Below, one piece after another: positions 21,542-38,760 of a stretch of 64,000 bases of DNA. The stretch is from contig NW_024881844.1 of the NCBI RefSeq assembly GCF_019059575.1, positions 310,001 through 374,000 on the forward strand, read 5' to 3'. The notes below the pieces were generated by a model. It saw only the letters and a program-made list of their open reading frames with translations, made no database searches and had not been told where the DNA came from. The stretch's first letter is position 1, and the number at the start of each line of letters is the position of its first letter. The DNA is from Amphibalanus amphitrite. Taxonomy: Eukaryota > Arthropoda > Thecostraca > Balanomorpha > Balanidae. Both the position numbers and the translations under genes were made by a program.

Positions 21542-23617
21542 ACGAGTGAGCGAGCGAAGCGAGTCTTTTCAATATAACGGGAAAAAATCTCAGTATGAGC
21601 GGCCCGGCCCGGCCCGGCCCGGCCTGTAACGCTTTTGAGAGGCTTATATCTCAGCAACCGCTAGACCGATTGGCCTGCGGTCTTTTTTGCTGGGTAGCCC
21701 CATCCCTTCTATCCCGTAATGTACTACTTTTGATACATCTCAGTGACCGTCGTGGCACGTGCCACGTGAAAAGTCAAGGGTGTTCAAGCTGTTTTGCAAA
21801 AGTAGTGATTTTGAGAGGCTCGTATCTCAGCAGCCGCTTGAGCGATTGTCTTGCGGTAATTTTTGTAGGGTAGCTGCATCCCTTCTACCAAAGGTCGGAA
21901 GTCGGATGCTCTTAATCTATGTAAGTGACCCCCACTGCACGTGCAAAATACAAAAAGAAGAGGTGCCAAATTTGTTCCCATTTCAATAACTCGGTAATTA
22001 CTGGGTCGATTTCGCTGAAACTTGGCATACAGGTAGGCAGCCACCAGGCTATGCATTCCCATGTGTTGCGGTTAAGGTGCTACTGCACGACGTGCAGTGC
22101 ACGTGCGCACGTGCAGGGGGCGCTTCCAGATCTCGAGAACGGCTGGGCCGATTATTTCAACATTTTTTCTTCAAAAAGCGGCGCACAACTCGGGAACCAA
22201 TAGAGCTGCTACCCGACTCAAGAACCGATAGACGCAGCAAAACGGACGAGAAGGCAAACGAAAGAACGCGACGAGACACTTACGATGAGCACCTGAAAGT
22301 TGAATTTCAAGGTCACAGGTCGGGTCAAGGTCAGATCAAACACATGAAATTGGGCTTTCAGTAGCATGGGTCCAAAACACCTCTGGTGACCTGACCTTTG
22401 ACCTGACCGAAAAAGTGACCTAAGTATAAATTTCGCCATTATTCCTTACGCTTTTTCGAACGTCGCTTTCCCCGTATCGCTACATGACCCAGGAGCCGAG
22501 CTAAAAGGGGGGTGTTCAAACACCCCCCCCCCACCCCACCAGCAGGGCGTGTAATTCCAGGACCCCCAGCGGAGTGCTGGTTATGAAATGCATTCATCAT
22601 GGTCGTGAAGTAGTCTACAAGAAATTGCCAAGATTCCATTCAAGATTTTGGAAACCGTAGAACGATAGGTAATCAAAAATCGAAGATGGCAATTTGATTG
22701 TTCATGGTAGGCATTGGCAGTCCAATGACGTTTACGGCATGTCTGTATGTCTATTCTGTGATTTTATACCCATGATTTTTTTTTAAACATGTGTCGTTTT
22801 TGTCGAAAACTCAAATCATGACGTCACTAAAACCTCGATATCTTTAAAAACTTGGACCGATTTTTGGAAACTGTCACAATAAATTTCTATAAATTCCTTA
22901 CATGTACCTACCTACACAAAATTTGGTACAAAAAAAAACATCGTCCCTATGCTTAAATTCTGCACCAGCAACATTCCAAGTGTTCGTGCTTACAAACGAG
23001 CCAATTGTCTACATGGAGTCATGGACTCTCAGCTGCTCCCGGGTCATGCGCATCGCCTCGCCGACTGAGCGTATGCCAGGCTGAGGCGACAAGCCAGCCC
23101 GTCACCGCAAGAACGGCGCTGCCTCCCTCCCCCTCCTCCCGACCCCGTCCCCCGACCGGCGCGGCATTCCTCAGGCCACAATAGTGACTCCCCTCCCTCA
23201 GCTGACCCTCCTCAGGTGCGGTGTACACTGGACAAATACCTCTGCCGGGGCTGACGGGGTCCATGTTTGAACAAGGGATTAAGGGAAGCCTTCAAACATC
23301 TCAGACGGAGTTTTCGCCGAAACTACCAGCTAGCGCCATCCACCGGTGAACGGCGGTACTAAACTTCATTCGCTAGTTCCCGAAACGACACACCATGGGG
23401 TCACCCACATGCATCGGGAATAGTCCAATACTTGGTAGAAGGAATGAAGCTACCCTACAAAAATTACCGCGTGTAAATCGGTCAAGTGGTTGCTGAGATA
23501 TGAGCGTCGCAGAATCGTGACCACGGCCGGCCGGCCGGCCGGTCGGCCGGCCGCTCATACTCAGAAATTTCCGTTAATCTAAGGAAAGACTACGCTCGCT
23601 TCGCTCGCTCCGTAATG
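21540..23617. mobile_element. Composite element bounded by GAGCGAGCGAAGCGAG inverted repeats
   Basis: The left end (about 21540-21608) carries GAGCGAGCGAAGCGAG, later CTCAGTATGAGCGGCC and a GGCCC run. The right end (about 23525-23617) carries the inverted version, with a CCGG run and CTCGCTTCGCTCGCTC. Inside are two tandem units of about 176 bp (TTTTGAGAGGCT at 21633 and 21809), the 18-bp CACGTG palindrome at 22098, and a block related to 11040-11840 (22195-22920). No target duplication was confirmed. Confidence 0.6.
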
Positions 23618-24059
23618 ATAGGTAAAGTCGAAAACTGTATTGAGGTTGGTAAACGTGTAAATGTGTCTCAGTAAATGCCGTGAATATCAAAATATATTTG
23701 CTTGTTTTTACTCGTGGGAAAGTTGTAAGACTTTGGTCACGAGAAAAGAGCAGTGGAGCATACCTTTAGGTTCCAAAGGTATGCTTTGATAGTGGATACC
23801 TTTGGTAGGTATCCAAAGGTATGCTTGGATACCTAAAAATTCAATTTTAGGCATGTACTGAAAAGTTGGCGTTAATTAGATGATAATGGCGTGAGACATT
23901 TGCGAGAAAAAAAAAACAGGAGTTGGCAAAATTCCCCCCCCCCCCCTCCACTGCGGTAAGGTCCTACACCTTCTCCGCTCCGAAGGTTTAGGTGACTTCT
24001 CCGAAGGTACAGGTGACATCCTTCACCAATATTTTTGGCGCTCCTACACCCATGCTAGC
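23618..24059. repeat. Region of short inverted repeats (CCAAAGGTATGC, CCTTCACCAA)
   Basis: GGTTCCAAAGGTATGC, GGATACCTTTGG and GGTATCCAAAGGTATGC (23770-23826) form overlapping hairpins. ACATCCTTCACCAA and CTCCTACACCCATGCTAGC follow at 24017-24058, matching (inverted) the sequence beside the GACTCC element at 6.3 kb. Confidence 0.5.
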
Positions 24060-24194
24060 AGGGCTGCGGAGTCGACATATTTTCGGTGACTCCGACTCCG
24101 ACTCCGGCTCGGGTTTCTAAAATCGACTCCGACTCCGACTCCGGTCACAACTGTCGACTCCGACCGACTCCGACTCCGACTCCGCAGCCCTGCC
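24060..24194. repeat. GACTCC-repeat miniature element, copy 2
   Basis: It is bounded by AGGGCTGCGGAGTCG and CGACTCCGCAGCCCT, a perfect inverted pair, with tandem GACTCC in between. It is the same element type as 6180-6329. Confidence 0.78.
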
Positions 24195-26102
24195 AAGGAC
24201 ACGAAAATCGTGGCATGGGTGGGCTTGGACGTTGGCGTGAAAATATTTTCAGCTGTTATACTGACGGGTGCTGGCGCCTGCCGCCCATAAGCAGATGGCT
24301 AGCCTGGGGGTGAACTCTTAATTGTCATGGATTACTCATTGTTCTTGTTACATATAGGTACTCTGTCACTTTCAGTTATCCATGTCATTGCTGAATGCTG
24401 TTGCAAGGACAGGCCACTCGGCCCCGAGAACGGTCACCTCCACTGCTCACCGTGCAATGCGTGAGCATGGCCCGATGGGAGCCGCTCAAGTGATGATGGT
24501 GGTGGCCGCCCAACATAAAACGGGGATTCGAGATCATAAGGCAGGACGAAGATCGGAGTCCATGGGCTAAAAGACTAGCAATGCATCATGGGAAAATATG
24601 GCTGAAGCCCGTACGTCTATTGGAGTTTGGGTAGTATTTTTTAGTGGCCCTTTCCTACCGAATATATGCACATTTATGACGCAGCTGTAGCATTTACAGC
24701 GAAGTATAACATGTGTTTTGTTCAAATTATAAGATTATAATTAAATAAAAAGGACATAGGGGCTGTGTCCGCCTCAGGTCCTCAGGTCGGTGAGCACTTC
24801 CAAGAGTACGTACAATATTCCTGTAGATAAGCATTCCTGCATTTTTGGTCAATTTTACTGTTTTGAGCACACCATGGGTGATGGGAGCATCTTCCCAGCC
24901 AAGCAATTTCAATGATTTCAACTTGCTTTGGCTAAAGTTGAAGCCCGTTTCAGTTTTGCATGGGCCTTAGTCTTACTAACTAGGTACTGGATAAAATCAG
25001 CTGGCGACGCACGATAGCTATGTTATTTATTGATATAAATAAGGTAGGAGATTGACAGGAACATGAACACGTAAAATGGCACTCGTAGAAAATTAAAGGA
25101 TATTTAGTTATTTGTATCTGGCATTGATATATAACAAGCTCTGGTAGTGCCACCATACTGTGTCAGCTGGCGAGTTTTCCAGAAAATAGTACGGCCCGTT
25201 CTGCCCTGGTAAGTTGAAGTGGTAACTCTGACATGCCAGATTTGGGCCGGTGTAAACGGAACGCCGTTGGAACAGGGAGGTTTGGGTTGATATGGCTTAA
25301 TTCTGCTGCCAGTGCCGGCATGAAATAAATCCTAGCCCATGATTCTGGTTAATAAGCCTTTGCCGTACGTAGCGCTCCCGCTCCTGGCTCCGGAGTTTGG
25401 GTTGTTATGGTTTTGAACCGCCAAGTCTGGCTCAAGTCCAGCAACTGGCTCCCTGCCATAAGACGTGATGTTCGGGAGAGGCGCTGTGGGGCATATTTTG
25501 CAACCACAGCAGTGTGCGTCCTTGAATTACCCCAAGAATACATGTTGTCAGACTATAGGACATAGGTAGCCTACAGAATCTAACAAGTTACAACCTACAG
25601 TAATTTTAAATAATGTTTCAAAATGCCACAATTTGTATTGAGGTCTCAAAATATGCACCCTCTATTTAGTATTTACCTCCACAAACCTTCACCCTGCCAC
25701 GCCGTGCTATGGCCAGGTCTGGCTGGCCAGTGGCTAGTCATAGCTGCTCTGTCATATAGTGGCTGAAGTCTGATTGTAGTGAGGGCGAGCTCTGGGATCA
25801 TGTGTCAGCTCCAGTAGAGCTCCAGACCTTGCCCATGTTTTGGCAGGAGTAAGTGCCAGAGCTAGCCAGAGTACAACCAGATATGGCCCAAATCAATTTT
25901 ACTGGCTGGTACCAAGATGCCTACCTTGACTTTTGAGCACCATTCAGGTCACCCCATTTGGTAGCAGATGGGAAACTGGATAGGCTTGAGGCCTTGAAGC
26001 CTTGAAGAAGCCTTATAGCCTGCATCTTAATTTTTTTCCTGAGTTGTTCAATGTTTTGTGAGATAATCTAGCAATAGCTGGACATATTTTTCTCTGTTTC
26101 AG
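24195..26102. other. Region upstream of METTL1
   Basis: No recognisable coding exon was seen. The METTL1 start exon has a strong upstream acceptor, so an untranslated first exon and the promoter are expected somewhere here, but no convincing initiator or TATA motif was fixed. Confidence 0.4.
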
Positions 26103-26104
26103 AA

Positions 26105-31534
<5,430 letters not shown>

Positions 31535-31548
<14 letters not shown>

Positions 31549-31705
31549 CGGCCGACACCAGCGGGCGCCAGCACAGTGTACGCTTCGGACGGTGCTGACG
31601 GGGGCGCTGCTGTCCCGGACCCTGACTCGGGAAACAGCTGACGGCCTGTACCGGGGCGGCAGCACAGTCGGCGCTCCGGACTGAAGGGAGCGCTGCTGTC
31701 CACTG
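31535..31705 (+). repeat. Imperfect tandem duplication across the METTL1 stop codon and 3'UTR
   Basis: GAAAACAGCTGACGGCC at the stop codon recurs as GGAAACAGCTGACGGCC about 95 bp downstream, with shared CCAGCACAGT/GCAGCACAGT and GGGGGCGCTGCTGTCC/GGGAGCGCTGCTGTCC in the same order. The second copy lies in the 3' UTR and does not extend the protein. Confidence 0.75.
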
Positions 31706-32197
31706 CGATTACAGGGACCGATGTGCCGCTGTGTTGTACGCGACTTGTTTTACGCACTGTTTGATGTGCATCCTGTTCATATTGACTTTGTTGACATGTG
31801 GGAACGATAAGAAAATATTCATTTGAACAGGATTTGTTTCGACGACACAACAAAATCTTGTGCTGACCAAAAGCGTGCAACAGCAGTGGAAATGAACGAT
31901 GTTGACACTTGACATCGTAGCATATCCGGTGTCTGTTTGACAGGATCCGGATTGTTTCCTTATTGAAAAGATGCGTTGGGTAATCCGTTCCGCTTCGGTA
32001 ATAATGCACATTGCACCCTTGTATAACATGCTCATTGTTCAATTCTAGCTACAGTATCGATAAAACTGTCTACAGGCTACAGCTGTTTTAGCATCATTGA
32101 AGTTAAAAAAGATCAGTCCCATGCTCATTTAGCAGAGTATCATGATAGTTTTGAAACATGGGCGCAAAAGGACCTTTGCTGTCGGCGCGCCCTAAAG

Positions 32198-32204
32198 CCC
32201 CAAT
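32198..32204 (+). terminator. METTL1: Candidate METTL1 polyadenylation signal (AATAAA)
   Basis: CCCAATAAACAAAC lies about 650 bp after the stop codon in the sense orientation. It is the first clear AATAAA noticed downstream. A 3' end earlier in the sequence cannot be excluded. Confidence 0.45.
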
Positions 32205-33813
32205 AAACAAACAATAGTTTTGAAACTAGATCGCTTGGAAGAAATTAACGACAAGTTGCGTAATCACGATGAATTGCATCATGCTCCACACGCTGGTTAA
32301 CCAAACCAGCCAACCTTCTCTAATCTGGCAAACCGCAACGTAACCAGCAGAGTCGTGCAGAGTGCTGCATCCAAACCTACCACACTTGTTTCACCGTGAT
32401 TGAAGTGAACTGATTGAACCAGTCCCAATTTACGCGATCCTCTGCCACAACCTGCCACTAAGTCACGCCGACTCGCTGGTAGTTTGTCGCGGTTCGCTGA
32501 GACTCATTACCTGAGCTCACGACCGTCGGCATAGGCTTAAGTAGTCACCTGTCACTGCTAAGGCTGTGACTCCCAAGCAATGTCGGGGCGAAGGGCCTCC
32601 TCTGCTTACTTGATACTCTGTGGATCTGTGGATAGGCTGCAGGTGCCAGCCGGCTGATCAAACATATCATTCAGTTGTAATATTGGCAGTAATTTGGCAT
32701 GATATGGCATGGCATGGCCTTTGAGCTAGTCAACATTTCTTGTCACTTCTACATACATGCTTCTACTTTTTTAACGTTCTGTGTAACGCGGCATCGTGTG
32801 CAATTATGTCGGCTTAGTATTCTCCGCAAATTAGGGCAGTACCCAGTCACTACCAGGCTCGTTCCTCTCCCTTTCATCGTCCTGCGTATCGGCCGGATGG
32901 ACTGTGTCTCTCGCACATCGTATCTGCCATCCGTATTCCGTCCACTCCAGCACACTCAGCACCACTTGCTTCCGCAAATCCAGCTGGGCGGTATCCAGGG
33001 GGTGGTCCTTAGCCGACGGCGGTGGCTTCCGACGCAGGTGGCCTGTATCTCCTGCCGTCCGCCGCCTGCCGGATGTGCTCCCAAAGCTCCACACAGTCGG
33101 CAGGTGGCACGTATCCACGGAGAGAGACACCTAGCAGTGGCGGCGAGCTGCACTTCGTTCTGTCTATTTAAGATTCGCTATTCACGATCTGCCACTTTAC
33201 CCCGTCCCCCCGTCCTTTCGTAATATTTATAAATAGGATGGTGTCATTTATTCACACGGACGAGGAAGTGGCGCTGGGGTGAGTCTGGGATGGGCTGAGT
33301 GATCTAGTCGGTCTGCCGGTGCCGGTTTATTTTGTCTATCGCCGGCGACGGTGGGGGTCTGGAATCAGACGGAAAACGGTACCGCGCGCCGGCAGGTCCT
33401 TCCTGGTGTGCATTGCGGGGTGTGTAATAGGGTTAGGGTGTCGGGACGTGTCGAGACTGTCTGTACTGACTCGAGCGGCCGTACAGCGATGGTCAGTGGG
33501 GGCTTTCCCCTGCCACATGCACTCTGCACTGCAGCCCGCCCCGCGGAGGATGCTGGGTGGTCGGCCTGACGGGATGGGCCAGTGCCGGTGGGGTTTGTAA
33601 CTTTGTGACCCCGATTTGGGTCGCGGCACGGTGGTGGAATGGTCCCAGACCCTGTGCCACGTGGCTGTGCGGGTGACGGCGACGAGCAGCGGTGGTAGTT
33701 TTAGACGGGCGTGCCGTAATGTTCATTGTTCAGATCAGAGCACCGTCCATAATTGCCGATCAGTTTTACTGAAATGGTGAAATGAAGGTCTGAAGGAACA
33801 CTTTGCACGACTG
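32205..33813. other. Intergenic sequence downstream of METTL1
   Basis: Open frames of up to about 170 codons (32699-33223) have no recognisable domain and overlap frames on the opposite strand. No repeat ends were identified. Confidence 0.4.
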
Positions 33814-33817
33814 TTAA

Positions 33818-34704
33818 CCCTCGCCCGTATAGGGGGGGGGGGGGGGGGTCGAACGGACCCCCCCCCCCATGGTTTTTCGCGAATAACTCGCGTAAAAAGC
33901 GGCCGATCGCGACGAAACTTTCAGTACCCTCGCGTTCATCAATTTCACACCTACCCTGAAAATTTCATGACCCTGACCCAAATGACCTTTGACCTGTGAC
34001 CTACTTTTCGAGACCATGTTTGGCTGGAATCGCGATTCGGCGTATGTCGGCTCGCATTAGCCGCGCGTTTGCAGTCTTTTCGTGGTTTCAAGCGTTCAAA
34101 CATGTGATATGATGTTGCCCCCATGCATTAGGGTGGGTGTCAAGGTCACCTGAAGGTCAGGTCAGGTCATTGACCTTTGATGACCTCGGTTCACTTTTTC
34201 GAGTTTTACATGTTTCTAGGCCAGTTTTTGGAGCTGAATTCGAATTTAGCAACCATATGAACATATACGAAGTAGTTTTGGTGCCTTCGTAACATGTTAC
34301 GAAGCTTTCAGAGGCGGTTGCCACCTACTACGAATACCCTTACTGGTTGACCTGACCTGACCTGAGCCGACCTGGCCTAAGTACATGAAGACATCATCTG
34401 TGATCAAAACTAACATGATATTCGTGATCAGCACCCCGAAAAACCCCTTAGCAGCCACACTTTACGACGTTCTAACAGGTCCCGATTTTCCCGCCTGTGG
34501 GGTCATTGACCTGACCTGCAAGGTCAACCAATGACCTAGGACCTTAAAATTGGGTATCATCGGCTTCCTCTCGTCACGGGCAACACGCTCGTTCTTTCCG
34601 CAAAGCTCTAGCTCGATCAGGGGCGAAACGGCAAGGGGGGGGGTCCAACGGACCCCCCCCCCCTTATACGTTCGCGGCTGGAAAAACACCAATACGGGCG
34701 AGGG
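33818..34704. mobile_element. TTAA-type MITE (piggyBac-like), cleanest copy, 887 bp
   Basis: TTAA occurs on both sides (33814-33817 and 34705-34708). Termini are the perfect inverted pair CCCTCGCCCGTAT / ATACGGGCGAGGG. Subterminal hairpins are a G-run, TCGAACGGA and a C-run (about 33832-33868), and a G-run, TCCAACGGA and a C-run (about 34636-34663). The interior carries TGACCT/AGGTCA arrays and no open frame that could be a transposase. The TTAA duplication and CCC start are the hallmarks of piggyBac-type targets. Confidence 0.85.
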
Positions 34705-34708
34705 TTAA

Positions 34709-37309
34709 TGTGTATTCAAGCCGTGAAGATTGTTTGCGTGAAAGTATATTCACGTTATATCTTGCAGCCACATTTTTTTAGCATCGGCCTGATACTGCAG
34801 TCCATGAATAGGTATTCGGTAAGAGTAACGATATACCCCGCTGTTCCGTATGTGTCACAGCTGAGGTACTAATGCTGATACCAACTACTAATTACAGGAA
34901 ACCGTCTCCACCTCTCCAATCATGACGTTGTAGTCGCCGGCATCGTGACAATGGGCTGAGCTCCTCGGGTTGATGGCGGGCCTCGACTGTTGAGGATAAC
35001 GTAGCGGATACCATTGAAAATCGTTTGATTGCCGGGAAAGGTCACAGTGTGACTAATCCAGTGTCGTGAGCACGGTATTTGTGTTGGTCACTCGATAAGT
35101 GTGTATAGTAGAGCCTTTGTTTCCTGTCTGGCGTCGTTACAAGGTCCGGATAGTGAAGTCAGCATGCTGGGGGTTGATCGGTCGGGGAGGGGTGGGCAAT
35201 TGCCTCGTGAAATGTATAGTCTACTACAGAATGATGTTCCACTTTTCACTGGCAATTATTTGCCTGGAGTGGTAGGCTGTGCCGCATCACACGGTCTGAG
35301 TTCACAAATTATAGCTTTGTCCCAATGCTCACAATCGACACGCTTAATTGCGTGATAAACGGCACAACTTAGCGCTCCGGTCAACTGATAGCTTCTGAGG
35401 AGTGGAACATCTTTCTGTAGTCGACTATACACAGATGTGAGATATCTCGCATGATATGAGATGTCGCAACAACTTTCGATTGCGACCAGTGTTTCCGCCA
35501 CACGATGCGGGTATGACATTCAAATCTGATTCAGCGCTGACAGTTTCAGTGATATCACCACATCAATATCAGCGGGTTTATTATCTCAGAGTGGCGCGGA
35601 AGCTGCAGACAATATCTGTACCAGCGGAACGTATCGTACTGACACTCAGTCTGTCACCGACAGACGCCCCCGATCCTGCGCGTGTTTTTGTTATGGCCAC
35701 AAATTGTCAGGTGCATTTGTCTTTCAAGCATCGATATGTTGCTCTGTGCCGACATCAGGGTCTTGACTACAATGCTAGCGGTAGGTAGACCCCGCAGGTA
35801 TCGGTGCCCAGGTAAGGGGAGAGGTGCAATGTGCACGGGACAATTTGCATTGGTATTCCCCGAGTTTGTAACGTAAAACGTGTTCCTGGACCCTATATTT
35901 TCGTACAAGCTGCACCCGTTCCTTCCCGTTAGACGGTTAGGCGATGATAATTAGGTAACTTGTATGATGGGACCCGAGTCGAATGACATAAAAACTACCT
36001 GGGCGAGCTGCTGCAAACTATTAGTTATCGTTGGACGTTTTTATCACACCGTGTTGTTTCATTCAACTATAATTTGAAGGTAAACTTTGGTCGTTTGTCA
36101 CACTTTTGTTCGCCGAGGGTTTGAAGTTGTCGCTACTCCGTATCCGTTGAACACGTCGCTGCAGTGTGAATTAAAAATGCCCATGGGCTGTCGCTCGCTA
36201 TCGCTCAGTCCAAGACACCACTAGGTGTCAACAGCTCATTTTTTGTTGTTCTCCCCGGTCACACACCCAGCAGCGTCGTGCAGCCTTTTTAGCCGACACT
36301 TCGTAACAGCACCATTTTCCTGGGGTGTTACAGCGCACAATATCCGCTCCGGAACGATTGTGTGCGCGGGAACAAACCACCATTAGCAACACCTTCCTGC
36401 GAGCGGAGCTCTGGGCCGACCGGCCGGCCGCGCCCGCCCCTCCCAGCCTGGCTGATCTCAGCGCACCACACAGTGGGTGACTGCGGAGCACTCCATGCCA
36501 CTTTCTCGGCCCGTCGGCACCCGCGCACCGCCGACGCCGGGGCCGGGGCCTTGCACGGCCTGCATTGGACACTTTCATCTTCTGTCGTTGGTCTCGCCTG
36601 ACTGACCCGGCGTCACAGATCTGAAGCCAGTGTCGCTGCGATTCGCATGAGATCCGCTGGGTCATCGCCTCTCTAGCGTGCGATCTTGCCAGCCATCAAT
36701 TTTCATTGTCACTTATTGAGTCAGAGCATGGCGCATGCCCCTGTATGGTACGGGATGTTGGTTTGGCTGCTGTACATATACCTTGGAGATCGGATGACTT
36801 CATAATTTGTCGGTAGCTGAGAATTGCCGAGTAGGTTTGCTCAGATGTTACAAGTAGAACTATTGTTGAATATATCTTTTCTCAGTTGGATTTATCTCGT
36901 GGCTGCACCATTATTGCTAAACGTGGGCAGCATGGTTCAGTTGATAATGGTGTAAGCATTTTCACTTTGTCCAGTCGTCATCCAGCGATAAATCAGTTCC
37001 GCTGGTACCTCCATTCTGAATAATTATTTTAACACGTTGCAGATAGTTTGCAGTTTCCACTTTCGCCCTTAATTATGTATATTTTATCACAATCGCTGCC
37101 GGTCTCCCACACCACGTCGGTCCACTCCATTAATATGTAGCCCGCAGCACCCTGGCCTGACCAGAGGCCGTGATTCACCCGTGCCGGACGGGCTGAGACG
37201 GCGGCAGCCGACCGGCCTGCAGGACGGCGCCGACGGATGACACTGACGACGGATGACGCCGCCGGCTGCTAATGGGCCGAGGATAAACAGGGCGCGCCGC
37301 CGCACAAAC
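34709..37309. other. Non-coding stretch with GC-rich patch at 36240-36600
   Basis: No exon could be supported. The GC-rich patch could be a CpG island, but no start codon and donor pair next to it is convincing. Confidence 0.4.
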
Positions 37310-37315
37310 AGACTG

Positions 37316-37975
37316 TCACAGAGCGGCCGCAGACGGCCGACCGGCACGGGACGGACGGGACACGGGATGGACTGTCACAGAGCGGCCACAGACGGCCGAC
37401 CGGCACGGCACGGACAGGACACGGGGTATACTGTCACAGAGCGGTGCACATACGGCCGACTGGCACGGCACGGGGCAGTGGGACCACGACAAAGACGGGG
37501 ACAGAAGGAACCGCAGTGGCACGGACGGGACACGGGATAGACTGTCACTGCAGCCACAGACGGCCGACCGGCACGGTACGGACGGGACGCGGGATAGACT
37601 GTCACTGCAGCCACAGACAGCCGACCGGCACGGGATGGCACGGACGGGGACACGGGATAGACTGTCACTGCAGCCACAGACGGCCGACCGGTACGGGACG
37701 GACGGGACACGGGATAGACTGTCACTGCAGCCACAGACGGCCGACCGGCACGGTACGGACGGGACACGGGATAGACTGTCACTGCAGCCACAGACGGACG
37801 GGGACACGGGACAGACTGTCACTGCAGCCACAGACAGCCGACCGGCACGGAACGGGGCGGGAGACGGCACAGACGGAGACACGGGATGGACTGTCACAGA
37901 GCGGCCACATACGGCCGACCAGCACGGCACGGGGTGGGAGGACGGCACGGACGGGGACACGGGATGGACTGTCAT
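37316..37975. repeat. Minisatellite with a unit of about 57 bp
   Basis: About eleven copies of a unit containing CAGACGGCCGACCGGCACGG, GGACGGGACACGGGAT and AGACTGTCACTGCAGCCA. Copies at 37540-37850 are the most alike; those at both edges vary, with TGTCACAGAGCGGCC replacing TGTCACTGCAGCC. Because unit length is a multiple of three, long frames stay open on both strands (up to 258 codons), which is a repeat artefact. Confidence 0.88.
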
Positions 37976-38760
37976 CGGCCGCAGAGGGGGCCGGTCGGTG
38001 CTCACCTCAGCAGATGGCAGTGGGATTTTTAGGGTCCTGTTGGGAAACACTGCAAGAAGAGGCGTGGCTTTTTTGCGAGTAATATACTTCAACGGCTGAC
38101 AGGTGGACGCAGGAGATGGTACGCCATGGCACAGAACATGTCTTTCGAAGTGATAAATATTTTACAGGGGATTCGGGTGACATCTCGGGTGTAACACCGC
38201 ACGTCGCTGGCTGGCTGTGACGTCATAACTTGTGGTTCTTGTGGTAAGATGTCAATTGCAGTTTTTTAGTTATTGATCCGGGCCCGCCCGTATTGTACAG
38301 GATAAATTCGCTACAATGCGGACCTACCTAAAGATGCTGACGTCATTATCGTTTGAACGCTCCCTTTATGTGGGTGAGGTGAGGCGGGGCTGGCCACCGC
38401 GGTTATACGCTATTATGCAGGCGTTTTATCTTATTGAATTGTTATTATTGGAAAATATTTACATCCGCCCACATACATCTTGATTAATGGTTTTGCTTTG
38501 TGCCGGTGGGAACCACGCTGCAATCTGCATTGATTAATATGGTATTATATGGTACTATGTACCTATATTGCTAAATATAATTTTCCTGATCGAACAACTT
38601 CTTAGCAAGCTGGCTCGCTGCTGCAGATGCACTGCAGCATGCACGCATCCTCTGATTTCAAACGGAAATGAGCCGAAACAATCTGAGACTGTCGCCCGCA
38701 GTGATCTGCATTCGAGTAGGCCGTCCACGCAGAAGAGGCCCGGCCCGAGCGATAGTTTGT
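37976..38760. other. Spacer between minisatellite and palindrome
   Basis: No supported feature was seen. Confidence 0.4.

Noticed and set aside
32699..33223. 174-codon plus-strand open frame
   Set aside because: It has no domain, is overlapped by minus-strand frames, and has no clear splice or promoter context.
37316..38092. 258-codon open frame on the minus strand (and 212 on plus)
   Set aside because: It is produced by the 57-bp minisatellite, whose period is a multiple of three. No start context, domain or splice structure supports it.
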